From: Heterohyrax brucei
Taxonomy: Eukaryota > Chordata > Mammalia > Hyracoidea > Procaviidae
Reading direction: 5' to 3'
Length of the DNA: 64,000 nucleotides
Assembly: GCA_028571685.1 (NCBI GenBank)
Contig: CM053158.1
Span: 52,188,501-52,252,500 of the forward strand
The position numbers and the translations under genes were made by a program. Shown one piece after another: positions 22,546 through 35,346 of this stretch (its first letter is position 1; each line of letters opens with the position of its first letter). The notes beneath the pieces are model-generated. The model saw only the letters and a list, made by a program, of their open reading frames with translations, searched no databases and was not told the DNA's origin.

Positions 22546-24370
22546 AAGCTTTAATTTGAGGATGTACCTTTAAGGACTTGGCCCGTCTTTCACTGTCAGG
22601 ACAAGCCTGTTCTTGGCCAGGGCACCTTGGCCATCAGCTAAAATTTAGCATGTATGTTGTTACTAAACTTCTTACATTTAGGTTAGTGTAAATAGTGAAC
22701 TCTAACTAGTGAGTTTGTTATTAAAACTCAGCAATAAATGGAAGAAGGTTATTCATGCATTCCTGCTAACATATGTTCATGTATTGTTTATGACTGTATT
22801 GAGAATAAATGGTCGATATATGGGAGTGTCACCTTCTGTGCCCTTAACAGGCAGAAACTAAAATCTACTGTTCCATTCAAGAGCAGTTGAGGTGGGGCTG
22901 TTGACTAACAGGGTATGAGCCCTGCATGATTAGAATTTACGTTGCGTTAATGAAGTAGATGGGAAATTAACTCCTGAAGTTTATTTGGAAAACTGAAAAT
23001 CATTTAACATCTTAAAATAGGAAGCCAACCAAGAGCTTTACATATATACCATCAAAAGACACACAACAACAATGGAGTGGCAATTCAGAAGAAAATTAAA
23101 AGCGTATTTCCATCTTCCTTGAAAAAGTATCAGTAGCAAACTTCGTTATCTACATCTTCTGTTTCTACCTTGGCTGTGACCACTTTGAAAAATTTGCTGC
23201 TAAGGGCTTTTGATATGATGATAAAGAAACTGATTTTGATTGTACTTTGAAACTTTTTTTATGAAATTCTTTTATAACAGTTGTGTTTGTATTTGTCATT
23301 GATATGTTTGGGGGGAAAAGAAAGCAGTTGGGTCTATAATTGTGGCTAAAACCCCGCTTATTGTGGTTGGCAGGCTTTGTAGGCCTTTTAAAATAAAATG
23401 TTCACAGCTGTTTGACTCCTCGAAGTACATGATGAGGTTCTTAACAGGTTGCTGGGGAAAGAAAAATCTGTAGATGAAATGAGACAAACTATATAGGTTT
23501 GAAAAAGTTTCAAGATAAAGTCATTAGCGTTTTCTTCATGACTGAAAACTGCTACAATTAAACTGTTCAGAGAAATGTGATCAAAAACGCAATGGACTTT
23601 GGTTGTTTTTGTCGTTTTTTTATTCTACAGGTTTTTACTTGAAGTGAGAATACCAGCAGTGAGAAAATCACAGCCATGCTGAATTCATTACTGTGGTAGT
23701 CACACAAAACCACGGATAAAATTTCAATAACTGCAGGCCACAGTTGAGTAAACAGTTGCACTGAAATTTAATTCCTGTTGACTTTTCCCCCATTCCTCGC
23801 CAGGGGCACATTCTGATTCCCTAGTACAGAGACAACAGGGGTTTCTGCTTTGATTAATGTAGGACAGTGGAAGAGAATTAGAACTGTAAAATATGTTAGA
23901 AGGCCATGCAACACAAAGATCTGGCTTTAAAGGGCTGGTATAAAAGTGAGTTAATTATGCTGTGTGTTGAACTGAATATTACAGGATTCTCCAGTGACAC
24001 AGAGCCATCATTGATGAGATAGGGAGAATTTTTACCTGGCACTAAGATTCAAAAACAAATAAGTGCAAACCTTTCCATTCTTATTCCGTGTTACTAGAGA
24101 TAATCACAGTTACAAATGGTGGCAAACACCTTTTCACAGTGGAGAGCTCTGACAAAGATTCGCTGTGGAGTGACTGAGGTTCCTGCTGGATTTAGTCTAT
24201 TCGTTGGCTAAAGTGGGTCCAAGCATAACTGTGTAAAGTTAACATTATTTGGCAATTTAGAGAAATAAGGAGACTCTGACTTTCCTATCTCTGGACAAGT
24301 CAGACAATCTTACAGTGCTGGGCCCACTTACACAGAGGCAGCAGTTGTTTGGAGATGAATTGTTGCTAGT
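22546..24370. other. Intronic sequence without recognised repeats
   Basis: No AfroSINE, exon or RNA gene seen; AT-rich unique sequence. Confidence 0.4.
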
Positions 24371-24900
24371 CCTGTGTTGAATTGTATCCCCCCAGAATGT
24401 GTTTAGCAATGTGACTGGGTCATGATTCGTACTAGTGTATGATTTTCTTCCATTTTTTGATTTTCCTATGTTACAAATTCTAATCTCTGTCTGTGGTTAA
24501 ATGCAAACCATGGTGGTGGTACTGGTTAAGTGCTATGGCTGCTAACCACCAACTGAGCAGTTCAAATCTACCAGGTGCTCCGTGGAAACTGCATGGAGCA
24601 GTTCTGCTCTTGCCTATAGGGTTGCTATGAGTTGGAATTGATTGACAGCACGGTTTGGTTTTGGCCTGTGGTTAATAGGTCAAGATTAGATTATGTTATA
24701 AAGAGGATTAGAGTGGGATTATGTCACCCTTATTAAAGCCACCTCCCTGACCCAATATAAAAGGGGCTTCCCTGACAGTCCTCCAACTGGCCACAGTCCC
24801 CATGTAGCCAGGACGGCATATGTATGCTATCTAGGCAGTGGACTTGGTGATTCTGGTTTTGAAGATCCCATCACCATTTAGAAGCCATCAGCCAAGGATA
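24371..24900 (+). mobile_element. MaLR/ERVL-type LTR remnant, interrupted by a SINE
   Basis: tgttgaattgtatcccccc, tgactgggtcatgattcg, ataaagaggattagagtggg and cacctccctgacccaatat follow the layout of MaLR-class LTRs. The 3' end is diverged and the boundary is approximate; no coding region is attached. Confidence 0.5.
24501..24665 (+). mobile_element. AfroSINE, short form, with exact target-site duplication
   Basis: Flanked by ctgtggttaa at 24491-24500 and 24666-24675. Sits inside the LTR remnant and so is younger than it. Confidence 0.95.
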
Positions 24901-26169
24901 GGTGCTGCCATTAGCAGCAGAAGCCTGCTAACACACTCCGCAATGGTCTTCCTTCCTGAAAACTAAGTGTATTCTCTCTGTAACATTTCAACTCTATTTA
25001 TGTCTGAGCCATGAAACTATTATAACTATCGTCTCCTAGTACTGTAATTTGATAGAGTTTCTGAACTTGGTCTTTTAGCCATTGAGTAATCCTTTCCCCC
25101 ATACCATAACTGCTTTTTATTTCGTATAATGCCTGCCCCATTTTTAGGTCTCTGAAAGTTCTCTATTGGATATGCACTACTCCAGTATTGGACTCAGCAA
25201 TAAATACTATTACTGATTACAAAAGTTTTTTTTTTTTTCCTCTTAAAGAGAAGATCTTAAAATGTCCAGAGCAATTTCATAAACTGTGTGGATTAATGCA
25301 TTTTAAAACTCTTGAATTTTAGAAGGCAGAATTTTATTTCCATATTGCTGCAAATGAGAGCTTTTTCAGATAAGCATATTACATAGAGCATAATGTTTAG
25401 AAATTTCTCCATATACAGCATATGCTGTCAGGTCAATTAACAGAATGCATACTAGAAAATGTTTATTCAATAAAAATGAATAGCTGTTAAATAAAACAGC
25501 TATTTCTTAACAACATTCCATTTAATGATGGATTTTTTTGTTGTTGGGTTTTTTTGTTGTTGTTTATTTTTTTTGTGATACCACCTGGCGGTTTTATTGT
25601 CTGCAAATCAGGGTAGGGAGAGCTTTGGTTGCTGTGGTTTTGAGGCGTGGCTATCATTTTATAGGAGAACAGTTTGAGGGATTTTGTGAGAAAGACATAA
25701 AACACAGATAAGCTATGTCTGGAGTTTGTATTTTTAGAGAACATTATTAAATATGTTGTTCAGCAAGTGAGGACAAGCAAAGTGTTCACTTCACATAGCC
25801 TCTTTGACATTCGGTTCAGGATATGTGAACTTCCAGTCCAGAAAACAGTGGTAGGGATGTTTCATGTTAATAAGGTAAACGAAAGAGAGAAAATACCGAA
25901 TGACTGTTACAGAGGTGAGAGACTTAAAAAAGATAGAGAACTTTGCCTGAAAAATCATAACTGGGGCTAAAGATTGTTTGAGTTAGACTTTGCCAGTGAA
26001 CCACCGAAGGAAATAAAGGCCAGAGAAGCTAAGAGAAGTTGGATATGGTTAGGATTCCTCAGAGAAATCTAGTTACGCGCCTTCAAAGGGGACATAGAAA
26101 GTATAGCATCAGAGGACCCTGTAAGCATACATCCTTGGGTGAACATACGTCCCTGAGTGCTGAGAACAT

Positions 26170-26420
26170 GGGAAATGCAGTTACAGTGAAACCTGGGAGA
26201 GCTGGAACTCGACGGGACTGCCTTGTTTTTCTGGGTTGCGCAAGTTTTCTTTCCTTCAATAGGGTACAGTCACCACTTTTCTGTCACGCTCTGTTTGGAC
26301 ATATATTTGTGCTTTCTGTCAGCTTTCCTCTGGGCGTCCTCTGGTTCTCTTTTAGTCTGCACACATGGCGCAGGCCATGCTGGGCTGTAGGAGTGAAGTC
26401 AGTGGCTAGTGTGACCTTAC
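26170..26420 (+). repeat. Unclassified dispersed repeat, copy B
   Basis: gagagctggaactcgacggg, gactgccttgtttttctggg, tagggtacagtcaccac and ttgtgctttctgtcagcttt parallel copy A. A 139-codon open frame crosses it but has no recognised similarity. Confidence 0.65.
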
Positions 26421-26634
26421 CATTTCCCACTCTCCTTTTGGCTAAAGGTTTCTGGTGAACTTTGTTGTGTATTTAAGTGGCTCTTCCCACTGTAGCTGCC
26501 AGGGACTACCTCTGTCTGAGATGAAGGTCTCCTGTGATGTGGCTAGGTGGGGAAAGATGGTCAGCACCTCTTTGTCCTAGAAAGGATGCTTCCAGCCAGG
26601 AAGCATAAAAGAAATAAATTACTATTTAGTGAGG

Positions 26635-26668
26635 GATCCAACTCAACGGCACTTGGCTTTGGCTCGTG
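26635..26668 (+). repeat. AfroSINE/RTE 3' tail fragment
   Basis: gatccaactcaacggcactt followed by ggctttgg resembles the AfroSINE 3' end only; no body precedes it. Confidence 0.45.
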
Positions 26669-28178
26669 GGACCAGGTCCTACATTAGAAGCTAGCATCTT
26701 CCTTCTCCTGTAGGTAAAAACCCAATTATCAGTTTAAACGAATTGCTCCCCCAAGATACATTCTTCCTAAACACATTGCAGTGTTCTAATATTGTGGAAA
26801 ACATCAAGGTCAAAAATTATTTTGTAGGAACCAAGGCCACCAAAATGTTAGTTATAATCGTACACACAAATTGAAACAAAACTGACAGGAATTTAGAAAA
26901 TTCTGACAAATAAGGCAAAGCCAGCCACAACAATAACAACCCCTCTCCTTTTCTTTTTTTTTTTTCCCCCCTACTTTTCTCAATTCATTTTATGGCTATT
27001 TATGGCAAAGGCATATTTCACCCTGAATGCTAAATTTAGGTCCCTGCTCTGTTAGTATAGATCTGCCTTCCATCAAAATATTATTGTCAAAGATTTATGT
27101 GACTTGTGTGAAATTCTTTCAAGTTGTGATTGCTAAACAGTTGTGTGTCATTAATCTCTCCATTGAAAATTAAGATGGGACAGGAACCAAAAAGAAAAAA
27201 GACCCCTGTGCATGACAGAACGTGGTAACAGAAACCCAGATGCCACATTTCATTAGAGTGAAGTGTACCCTCTTGACTTCAAGAGAAAGCTTTGCTACTT
27301 TGAGAAGGTAATTTTAAGCCCTGACCCATGAGCTAATAATACAAAAAAAAAAAAAGTAATAAAAAAAAATCTCCCCATCTCTTGTCTAATCAAAAATCTC
27401 TTTTTAAACTTTCTGAAGCTATGACTTTAATGATAATTTGTTAACAGATTAACTTCAGTGTTTGCGAAGTTTGTTTTGCAAAACCGGCAAGCTCCTGTCT
27501 CTTCTCTGAAGGCAAGGAACCCCCGGCGCTGTTGTGGAGCTAACTGCTTGCGTTTATTGACAACTGGCGCTGAGCAGGCAGAATTGGAATGTTTGTATAA
27601 TGTAAGCCTATAGCCCGCCTGATGGAGTCGAGTGTTCTTTTAGGCGGTGCATAGATTACTTGATAAAAAGAGTTACAAGATGATTGCTTTTATGATGAAG
27701 TAGAATAGCAATGTAAATGCAAGTGGTGTGGGGGGTGACAAGAAGGAAGTTTCTGTAAGGGATTGAACGCCATGTTGGAAAGTTTCTTTTCATCACTTTG
27801 TCTTTGAACTCAAATCGATTGTAGTTATGAAGTGTTACTGGTAACATTCCAGAGATCCTTGGCTAATGCTGTGTCTGATTTGGTTCATAGAAAGATCACA
27901 TTTTTTCCCCCATCTCTTACGAGAAAATGTGGGTGCAAGTTTCACATACTGGCTCTGTCTCTGCTTTGTTCCAAGTGAGCTAATGTATGTGCTACTCTGG
28001 AAAATAATTGCCAACTTTGCATTTCCTGAAATGCACTTGTTCATTTTTTCACATGTTCTTGCCTTTAACAAACTGTTTGTTGAACACCCTAATGTGCAAG
28101 AGACCAAGGGAGCCAAACTGATGAATAGTGAAGTGTGAGGTGCCAGGAAAACGTGGGAGAGTAACTTCATTTATTTGG

Positions 28179-28378
28179 CCAGAAAAAGTGCCTGGGTAGC
28201 ACAAACAGTAGATTGCTAACATGGAAGTGTAGGTACAAGACCATCCAGAGGTACCTTGGAGGAAAGACCTGGCAATCTACTACCCAAAAAATCAGCCAGT
28301 GAAAACTGTAGAGCACAGTCCTACCCCAACACTCATGGCATTACTTTGAGTCATAGACAGCTGATCAGCAACTGGTTG
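28179..28378 (+). mobile_element. AfroSINE, 'cctggcgatc' form, with target-site duplication
   Basis: Core aaagacctggcaatctacta is present. Flanked by ttatttgg at 28171-28178 and 28379-28386. An inverted copy follows 32 bases later. Confidence 0.92.
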
Positions 28379-28410
28379 TTATTTGGGTAGAGCCATGGTA
28401 TTTGTGGGAA

Positions 28411-28579
28411 AACCGAAATCAAACCCACTGCCATTAAGTCAATTCTAACCGATAGCAACATTATAGAACACAGTAGAGCTGTTCTGTCGTTTCCAAGAAG
28501 TACCTGGTGCATTTGAACTGTCAACATTTTGGTTAGCAGACTTAGCACTTAACCATTATGCCACCAGGGTTTCTGGTCC
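28411..28579 (-). mobile_element. AfroSINE, short form, with target-site duplication
   Basis: aaacccactgccattaagtc through taaccattatgccaccaggg; flanked by gtgggaa at 28404-28410 and 28580-28586. Confidence 0.93.
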
Positions 28580-28821
28580 GTGGGAATTGGTGGTTAAACT
28601 GGAAATTGGGTTCACGCTTTGGGAAGACTGGATGTCAAATGCGGTAGACATCTCTGAGCAGAAAAGAGCAAGTATTCTGAAGGAAAACTGGTAGGTTAGA
28701 TCCTGTGTGGCTTGGAATGAAAGAGATCCTGGAGAGATCAGAAGTAGTGTCGAGTTGTTTGCAGTTGCTCAGGCATCTAGTAGTGGACACCAATGCTCAT
28801 CCCATTGAAGTGAACCTCAGG

Positions 28822-28930
28822 TCATTGTTGTTAGTCACCGTCAAGTTGACTCCACCTCATGGTGACCTCTGTGCAGTAGAATGGGACGTCGCCTGCTCCT
28901 GTGCCGTCTTCAGGATTCGCGGTTCTGGCT
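28822..28930 (-). repeat. BovB/RTE-like LINE 3' end fragment
   Basis: cattgttgttagtcaccgtc, cctcatggtgacctctg and ctgtgccgtcttcaggattc resemble the start of the composite at 62583-62700, and differ from the tRNA-headed SINE body. Confidence 0.55.
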
Positions 28931-30076
28931 GCCTCACTGACTTCCCGTGCATGTGATTCCTGTAGTCAGCTGTAACTCCCAAGAGGAGAGCGATGGGCCT
29001 TTCTCATTCTGTAAGGCTTCCCTAGGACTCGTCGCTGACCCTGATGTAAGGCTCTTGGACAGGTGATTTCTGAATGAATGAATTAGGAAAATTAAGAAAC
29101 AGTGGGTAAAGAGAGATTGCTGAGGGGAGCCGTGGAAAACTGACAGGACCTTTTGAATATGAGATGTGAGGACATCAGGGCGTAGGAGCTGTGTGTGATG
29201 AGGCAGGATTTCCCATCTGAGGGCCTGTGGAAGTGGTGACACCCTGACACAAAGAGGGACATGCCAAATGCCTTTCTTACCTGTCAGTGGATTGTTGTGA
29301 TATGAGGAAGGGAAAAAAGACTTCATTTGGATGGATTTGTTTTGGAAAAGTCCTTTTTTAAAAAAGGTAATAATATAAAGATACCTGCTTAGGTAGATAA
29401 AACTCACTATTTTGACTGCATATGTTTATTCAGATCAAAAACAGGGAGTAATTTTCCCCTTAGCCTTTTGTAGTTACTAACTAGTATATCTTCCAAAAGT
29501 CACCTGGGAAATGCTGATAAACTGCTTGTGTTCTTATTGATCATGGAATGGGCTTATCTCTTTTAAAGAACAAAACTAAGATCTTTGATAAAGTCTTTGT
29601 TCCCTATTGACATAAGCGTCTTAGAATAAGTTTGCTTTTGGCTTGGGTGGTGTGCATGTTGTGTTTCTTTTGCTGGAAAAATACGACGTGTAATTGTCAA
29701 ACAGCAGGTGTTATTGGAAGACTCATTGAAGAGGTATAGATTTAATTGCTTTCTGATGTCAAGGCCTAGTTTTATTTGAACACTGAAGTTGAGCTTTGCA
29801 TGGACAAAGTAGGAAGGAAGCAAGGAAGCAAGTTCTATGCTCCTTAATGCTTCTGAGAGGACATTGTCCAGTATCCTTGTGTGTTAACTGGCAGTGCCGA
29901 TATGAACTGTGGAGGAGACAGGATTTTTTGTTGTTGTTGTTTAAGGCTAGTAACTTTAAGATTCTCCTTGATTTAACTATTTTATCATTATTTTTAGACT
30001 ACTTTCCTCATACTGTATGCCAAAATGAAATCTGCTTCCCAACAGGGAGTCATCTGCAGCAAAGCTTCTTAACGTA

Positions 30077-30243
30077 AACCAAAACCAAACCAAACCCACT
30101 GCCACTGAGCCCATTCCAGCTCAGAGCGACCCTATAGAAGTAGAACTGCCCCATAGGCTTTCTAAGGAGCACCTGGCAGATTAGAACTGCCAGCTTTCTG
30201 GTTAGCATCCAGAGTACTTAACCACTATGCTACCAGTGTTTTC
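30077..30243 (-). mobile_element. AfroSINE, short form, with AAACC tail repeats
   Basis: Tail written as aaaccaaaaccaaaccaaac, then ccactgccactgagccc through taaccactatgctaccagtg. Confidence 0.92.
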
Positions 30244-31210
30244 TAAAGTGGACCACTGATTGCATAATGTATCACTAGCACAACCACAAGTGAATTGTCA
30301 CTGTTACTGTCACTTGTCAAAAGAGGCAAAGCATCCATTGATCATAAATTAATGTTTTTGTCACTGTCCCTTGTCTTGTCCCTAAGTTCTGCTGCCTCTC
30401 TACATTGGAATGAAGGTGACATGACGTCTTTTTAGTCATTCAAATCCAATAACTTTTAATCTGAAGGTTAAGTAGTGAGATATATACTAAGAGATGATAA
30501 TATCAATTTGATGTTCACTGAAGGGCACAATATACCTCTTTCTAGTAGAGGGAAAATTGTGCGTATAATGTCTTTTTCTTTTTGCAGCAGAGCCATGCCT
30601 CTCAGAGCCAAAGGAGGAGAGAGTTTTGGAAAAATTTAATAAAATAAGGTGTGACATGCAAAAGGGTGACAAGAGTGGCTTATTATTATTATTAATTTTT
30701 CAAGGCTGTACTGTAAGAGGTAGTTCTGTTTCTGTAGCCTCCTGTATTGACTCTTGTTATTCTCTCTCTGTGAACGCAGCAACCTTCCACAAGGTGAAAG
30801 CTGGCACGGGATGACGTAATGCTCATTCTTTCCTCACTGTTTTGGTCCCAATGTGTATGATAAATAATACTGTGATAATGTTGCTTACCTGGTCTCATTT
30901 TTTTCTCTCCTACTGGTGATATCTCCATTAACACTCAATAGGAATTCAGAGGCCAAAAGTACTAAGTGAAAATGCTTTACAGTGTGCATTTTTATTATGA
31001 TGTTCTGATTATCTTATTCAATTTATAGCTGTCTTACAAACACCACATTTTGGGCTGGGTATGAAATGTGTGTATACTGTGTGTTTAGCGATAGGCTTTT
31101 TATGAATATTATTCTTTTGTTTTTTAAGAGGTCAGAAGTATAGTGCATGAGAAGTATAATGCTTTGAGAAGTTTTAGGTGCAATGCACTGTGTTAAGCCT
31201 GTAGACTAGA

Positions 31211-31592
31211 CCAGAGATTAGTAAGCTATGACCAACAGGCCAAGTTTGGCCTGTCTCCTGTATTTGTAAATAGAGTTTTGTCGGAACACTGTTACCCACT
31301 GGTTTACTGTTAGAAACACCAGTGGTATGGTGGTTGAGAGGTACGGCTGGTAATCAGAAAGCTGGTAGTTTGAGTCCATGAGGCACTCTTGGGAAACCAT
31401 ATGGGGCAACTCTACTCTCTTCTATAGGATAGCAATGAGTTGGAATTTTTTGGAGTACAATTTTTGGGGGGGAGAGAGGGGTTACAGCTGCTTTACTGCT
31501 AGGACAGCAGGGTTGAATAATTGCCACAGAGAGGTATGACTCATAAAGCTTCATACATTTACTGTCTGTGGTCCCTTTGAAAATCTGTCCAT
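31211..31592 (-). mobile_element. hAT-type MITE, interrupted by an AfroSINE
   Basis: gtaagctatgaccaacaggc, ttgtaaatagagttttgtcg and then, after the SINE, acagctgctttactgctagg, agcagggttgaataattgcc and ggtccctttgaaaatctg. The common mammalian hAT element with 'caggggtcagcaaact' ends fits; exact subfamily not assigned. Confidence 0.7.
31313..31470 (+). mobile_element. AfroSINE, short form
   Basis: agaaacaccagtggtatggt, aatcagaaagctggtagttt and agcaatgagttggaatttt. Inserted in the hAT MITE. Confidence 0.88.
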
Positions 31593-33584
31593 CATTGAAA
31601 CTGTGAATGTGGCAGGCAGGATTTCCTTTGCAGAAACTTCTACACCTATTCTGTAGTAATAAAATTGTAGCATCATCCCTGTTTCTTTTCTAAACTATCC
31701 CTAGAACTATATCTATATAAAGTTCACACTTGAAGACTTCATTTTCCTGTTAATTACTGGAGTGGTAAATTACCTGATAGGAGGCATCACACCTGCAGAG
31801 TTCTTTCTGGTCTCTTAACTGACAAGCATCCTACAAATGAAAAGTTTGGACATTATTAGTAGTTAAAACAATTATCTGCCAGGCTACTTCAGAAAACGAG
31901 GTTGCATACACCAAAGGAGTCACTCAGAGTGATGTCCTAGACTTATGACTCCTTTACCAAAGGGAAAAATCCAGCATATCATCCATTCATAGCCCAGTGC
32001 TCAGTTAGAAGACACAAATATTGTCATTGGTCTTCTTGTGTTAAGAGAATTGCTTATCTAATCAGAGTGGGACAAGACATAAACATATGCATTAGCTGTC
32101 AGTAAAAATTGAGAAGCCAATGAAGAGAAGCTGCGGAGGAGATCCATGTGACTAATTTATGGATGAACGATTTAGGCAGTAAGTCACTGTGAGAGAAAAA
32201 ATTTGTGTGTAGGTTCTTGGGGTTTTTGAAGAACTTAATGAGATTTAGGAAACAGTAACTCAGAATGTACACACTTGCCAATTTATTTTAACCCTTGTCT
32301 TCAGAAGTATATACACTGGCTACATGGTTTTTATTTATGACTTAGACAGTAAATGCCCAAGAGCTGTGTCCTTGACATCTTGCGATTCCTAATTTTGAGG
32401 TAAGCAGGGTTGGAGTTGTACCTTGGAGGGATAGGAGGCATGCAGTGAGGAGAGGTCTGTTTTGGCTAGACCCCAGCTTCTCAGTTTATTGGGTACCAGG
32501 AAATGGTCCAAGGCCTATATCTGTTTACACAAGCCATTACTTGCATTGACAGTGCAATTTCTACAGACGTGGGTTGACAAGTTTGGTTATTTTATAAAAA
32601 TGTTAGCTAAATTTGTTCATTGTATGGCTAGAACAACCAACATCATGATGTCCAATTTCAGAATAAGAGTCAAATTTGAAAATGTTTGCTCAATTTGCAA
32701 ACTTCCAGCCTTTCCTAGGAGGTGATATAGGCCTTGTATTTTCTCCTTTTCAGCCTTTCTTCTTCCCTGTTTGCATGTGATTTTAAGTTTCTTACCTGAT
32801 AACATACTGATATATCTCACAGTTAGTGGAAATATGTCTAGTCTTCCATAGTGGGTGGGTTTCTCTGGCATAAACCCTATTTTCTACACCATCATTTTTG
32901 TATTTTGCAGGCTCATCTTCTCTGCTTTGAGACGCTGATGAAATCCAAGCCTCTCTTGCTAAGAAATGCATGTGTGTGTTGTGTACTTTTGTAGTTCCAG
33001 TTTCACAGCCCTTGTGTCACTAGCCTTCAATAAAAATACTGTACAGTCCAGACTCTTGCATGTCAGATATACTAGTGATGTTTTGATAAATGTTCTTAGG
33101 TTTTTCTGGGCTTAATTAATCTTAAACATATTAGTTACCTATCTTTAATTTGGAAAAGATTTTTTTCTTTCATTTCTAAATGCTTACTAACGTGTCCCTG
33201 GAATTCTTTCCCAGATATTTTAAATGTAGTATACATTCCAGCTCCAGCTCTGTAGGAAATTCTGGAAAGTAAGGTCATGTAATACAATCTGTACAGGTTC
33301 TGAGAGCTGTTTTATGTGCCTATTCAAATGCAAACACCAGATTTCCACACTCTTGAACTCTTCTAATTAAAGAACCCTGTAAACTCCTTGGAAGGTCTGT
33401 GACTACTTCAGCAAACATTACAATAAGTGATACAGCACTGGCACTCTCTTAGGTTGCTGATGGGAGTATGCATTTGTGCAGCCCATTCTGGAAGTAGTTT
33501 GGCATTGGGTATCGAGGGGCTTAAAACAATCACACCCTTTGATTGAGGGATTACACTTACACTGAGAGGCTGTGTAGCATGGAA

Positions 33585-33772
33585 CAGTGATTCTCGAACT
33601 TTGGTGTATATCAGAATTGCCTGGAGGGCTTCTTAAAATGCAGATTGCTGGACCCACTCCCAAAGTTCTTTTTTTACTGTAGGTGTGGGCAGGCCTGCCA
33701 GATTTGCATTTCTGATATTACTAACACGGTCTATGCTGCTGACAGATCAGAGGACTACACTTGAGAACCATC
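33585..33772 (+). mobile_element. MER5A (hAT-Charlie MITE)
   Basis: cagtgattctcgaactttgg, cagaattgcctggagggctt, gatttgcatttctgatatt and tacacttgagaaccatca: near full length with recognisable inverted ends. Confidence 0.85.
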
Positions 33773-33804
33773 AGCAGAGATGTTAAATGCATTGAGTGGA
33801 GCCA

Positions 33805-33965
33805 GCTTTTGCATGCCTGAAGCATGGCTCTGCCACGTACTATTTGGGTGAGAGTTGTACCTCAGCTTCCATATCTGTCAAATGGGGCTAATACTAGCAA
33901 TTTACTGTTATTAGTGTCATTAGTGTAACATAAGATGCTTAATGTTGTATGCACATGGTAAATGG
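33805..33965 (+). repeat. MIR SINE
   Basis: atggctctgccacgtactat, ttccatatctgtcaaatggg and gctaatactagcaattta match MIR core and 3' end. Confidence 0.75.
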
Positions 33966-34964
33966 TTTCAGACATTAGCAGTTGTTAGTCTTTATCGTGA
34001 TACCATTGTCTTCATCACTAGGAATTTAACCTATGGAAATCAAGTGAGGTACGTAGAAAGGGTTCCCCATGAAGATGTTTGTTGTGATGTTCTTTATGAC
34101 ATGAAAAATTTTAAAGACATTAATCTCTGGCATCAGAAGAATGGTTAAATGATTGTATGTAAATTTGATGAAATTTTAAGTACTGTTTAAGAATCACACT
34201 CATGTAAGAGTATTTAATAACTTAAAATTATCATAATGTAATGACATGGAAAAAGAAATCTGAAAAAAACATGCAACAAAATGTTATCAGTGATTTTCTC
34301 TAATGAGATACCAACTTTTCCATATATTTCAAATTTTCTGCAATAAAATCTGTTGCCTTTATAATTAAAAGGAAAGTTGTTTCTAAAGTAATTCACATGC
34401 ACATGGTTTGAAAACTTATGAGATGCATGTGAATGGCAGAGAATACTTGCTCCTTGAGCGAGATGTACAGAGTGATATAGGTGTACATAACTATGTGCTT
34501 GTTCTTAATTTTTTCCACAGGAATCAAAGGGTAGAATTTTGATGTTTATAAAATATTTCTTAATTTATCTTTAAATTTTCAGCGCCACTTTTCTGCCACC
34601 TAGAGCTGTCACTTCACAGAGTTTTTCTGACTTCTCTTTGCTCCCGCCATCAAATTTGATAACCACTGACCATCATTATGAATCATAATCAGTTTGTGAC
34701 AAAATCAACCGTATCTGTAAACAAAAAAAGTATGCATGAACAAAGAATTCACTTGTTTTCTTTAGGTTTTCCCCACTGCTCCCATATTCCATTTGTCCTT
34801 TTTGTACCTTGGGGACTTCATCATGTACAGTACTTCACAATCATATGTAGATATATGTAGTTACTTATTAGGACATCTTACAGCCAGAGGCCGATTTCAC
34901 TGCCCTGGGGAGTTGGTAAAGGCAGGAGGTATATTATATTAGAAACATTTGAAGTCCCATGATG

Positions 34965-35125
34965 CCAGCCATGATGAGAGCCTTTAAATACCACTTCCAA
35001 CACTTACTGAATGAGTGAAGTTGGGCAAGTTGTGCTATCTCTCTGAGCCTTGCTTTTCTTGTCTGTAAAATGGGCAATAGGGTTAATGTAAGATGACTGA
35101 TGACTGCACTAAGTAATATAAGACT
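34965..35125 (+). repeat. MIR SINE
   Basis: gaagttgggcaagttgtgct, tctgagccttgcttttcttg and tctgtaaaatgggcaatagg match MIR; the next AfroSINE lies just downstream. Confidence 0.75.
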
Positions 35126-35141
35126 TTTGCATGAGTCCTCT

Positions 35142-35346
35142 TTGTTGTTGTTAACTGGCATCGAGTAAGTTCTGACTCATGTTGACCTCGTGTGCAGACT
35201 AAAACAGCTTCATACGGTTTACAGGCTGTGAATTTTGAAAGCAGAGCCCCAGGCCTGTCTCCCCAAGGCACTTGTGGGTGGGTCTGGACTGCCACAGTTT
35301 TTGCAAGTAGCTAAGGGCTTAGCTCTTTGTGCCACCAGGAGATTCC
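35142..35346 (-). mobile_element. AfroSINE, 'cctggcgatc' form
   Basis: gttctgactcatgttgacc, caggcctgtctccccaagg, tttgtgccaccaggagatt; begins with a TTG trinucleotide tail. Confidence 0.85.

Larger units (their letters stand above)
24901..28178. other. Intronic sequence without a full AfroSINE
   Basis: Contains the second unclassified repeat copy (26170-26420), a SINE tail fragment (26635-26668) and poly(A)/poly(T) tracts near 26950 and 27340-27370. No gene supported. Confidence 0.4.
33435..34372 (+). mobile_element. L1M/HAL1-like LINE 3' end, split by MER5A and MIR
   Basis: 5' part: ggttgctgatgggagtatgc, tttggcattgggtatc and caccctttgattgaggg. 3' part: catcactaggaatttaacc, gaagatgtttgttgtgatg, tttaatgacatgg-like and tttctgcaataaaatctgt. 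Order matches old L1 3' UTRs, with two younger insertions between. Confidence 0.7.

Noticed and set aside
26039..26458. 139-codon open frame
   Set aside because: Crosses the unclassified dispersed repeat; copy A of that repeat has no matching open frame.
28934..29407. 157-codon open frame on the minus strand, the longest in the window
   Set aside because: No recognised similarity, no splice context, overlaps no known exon; its length is unremarkable in 64 kb of AT-rich intron.
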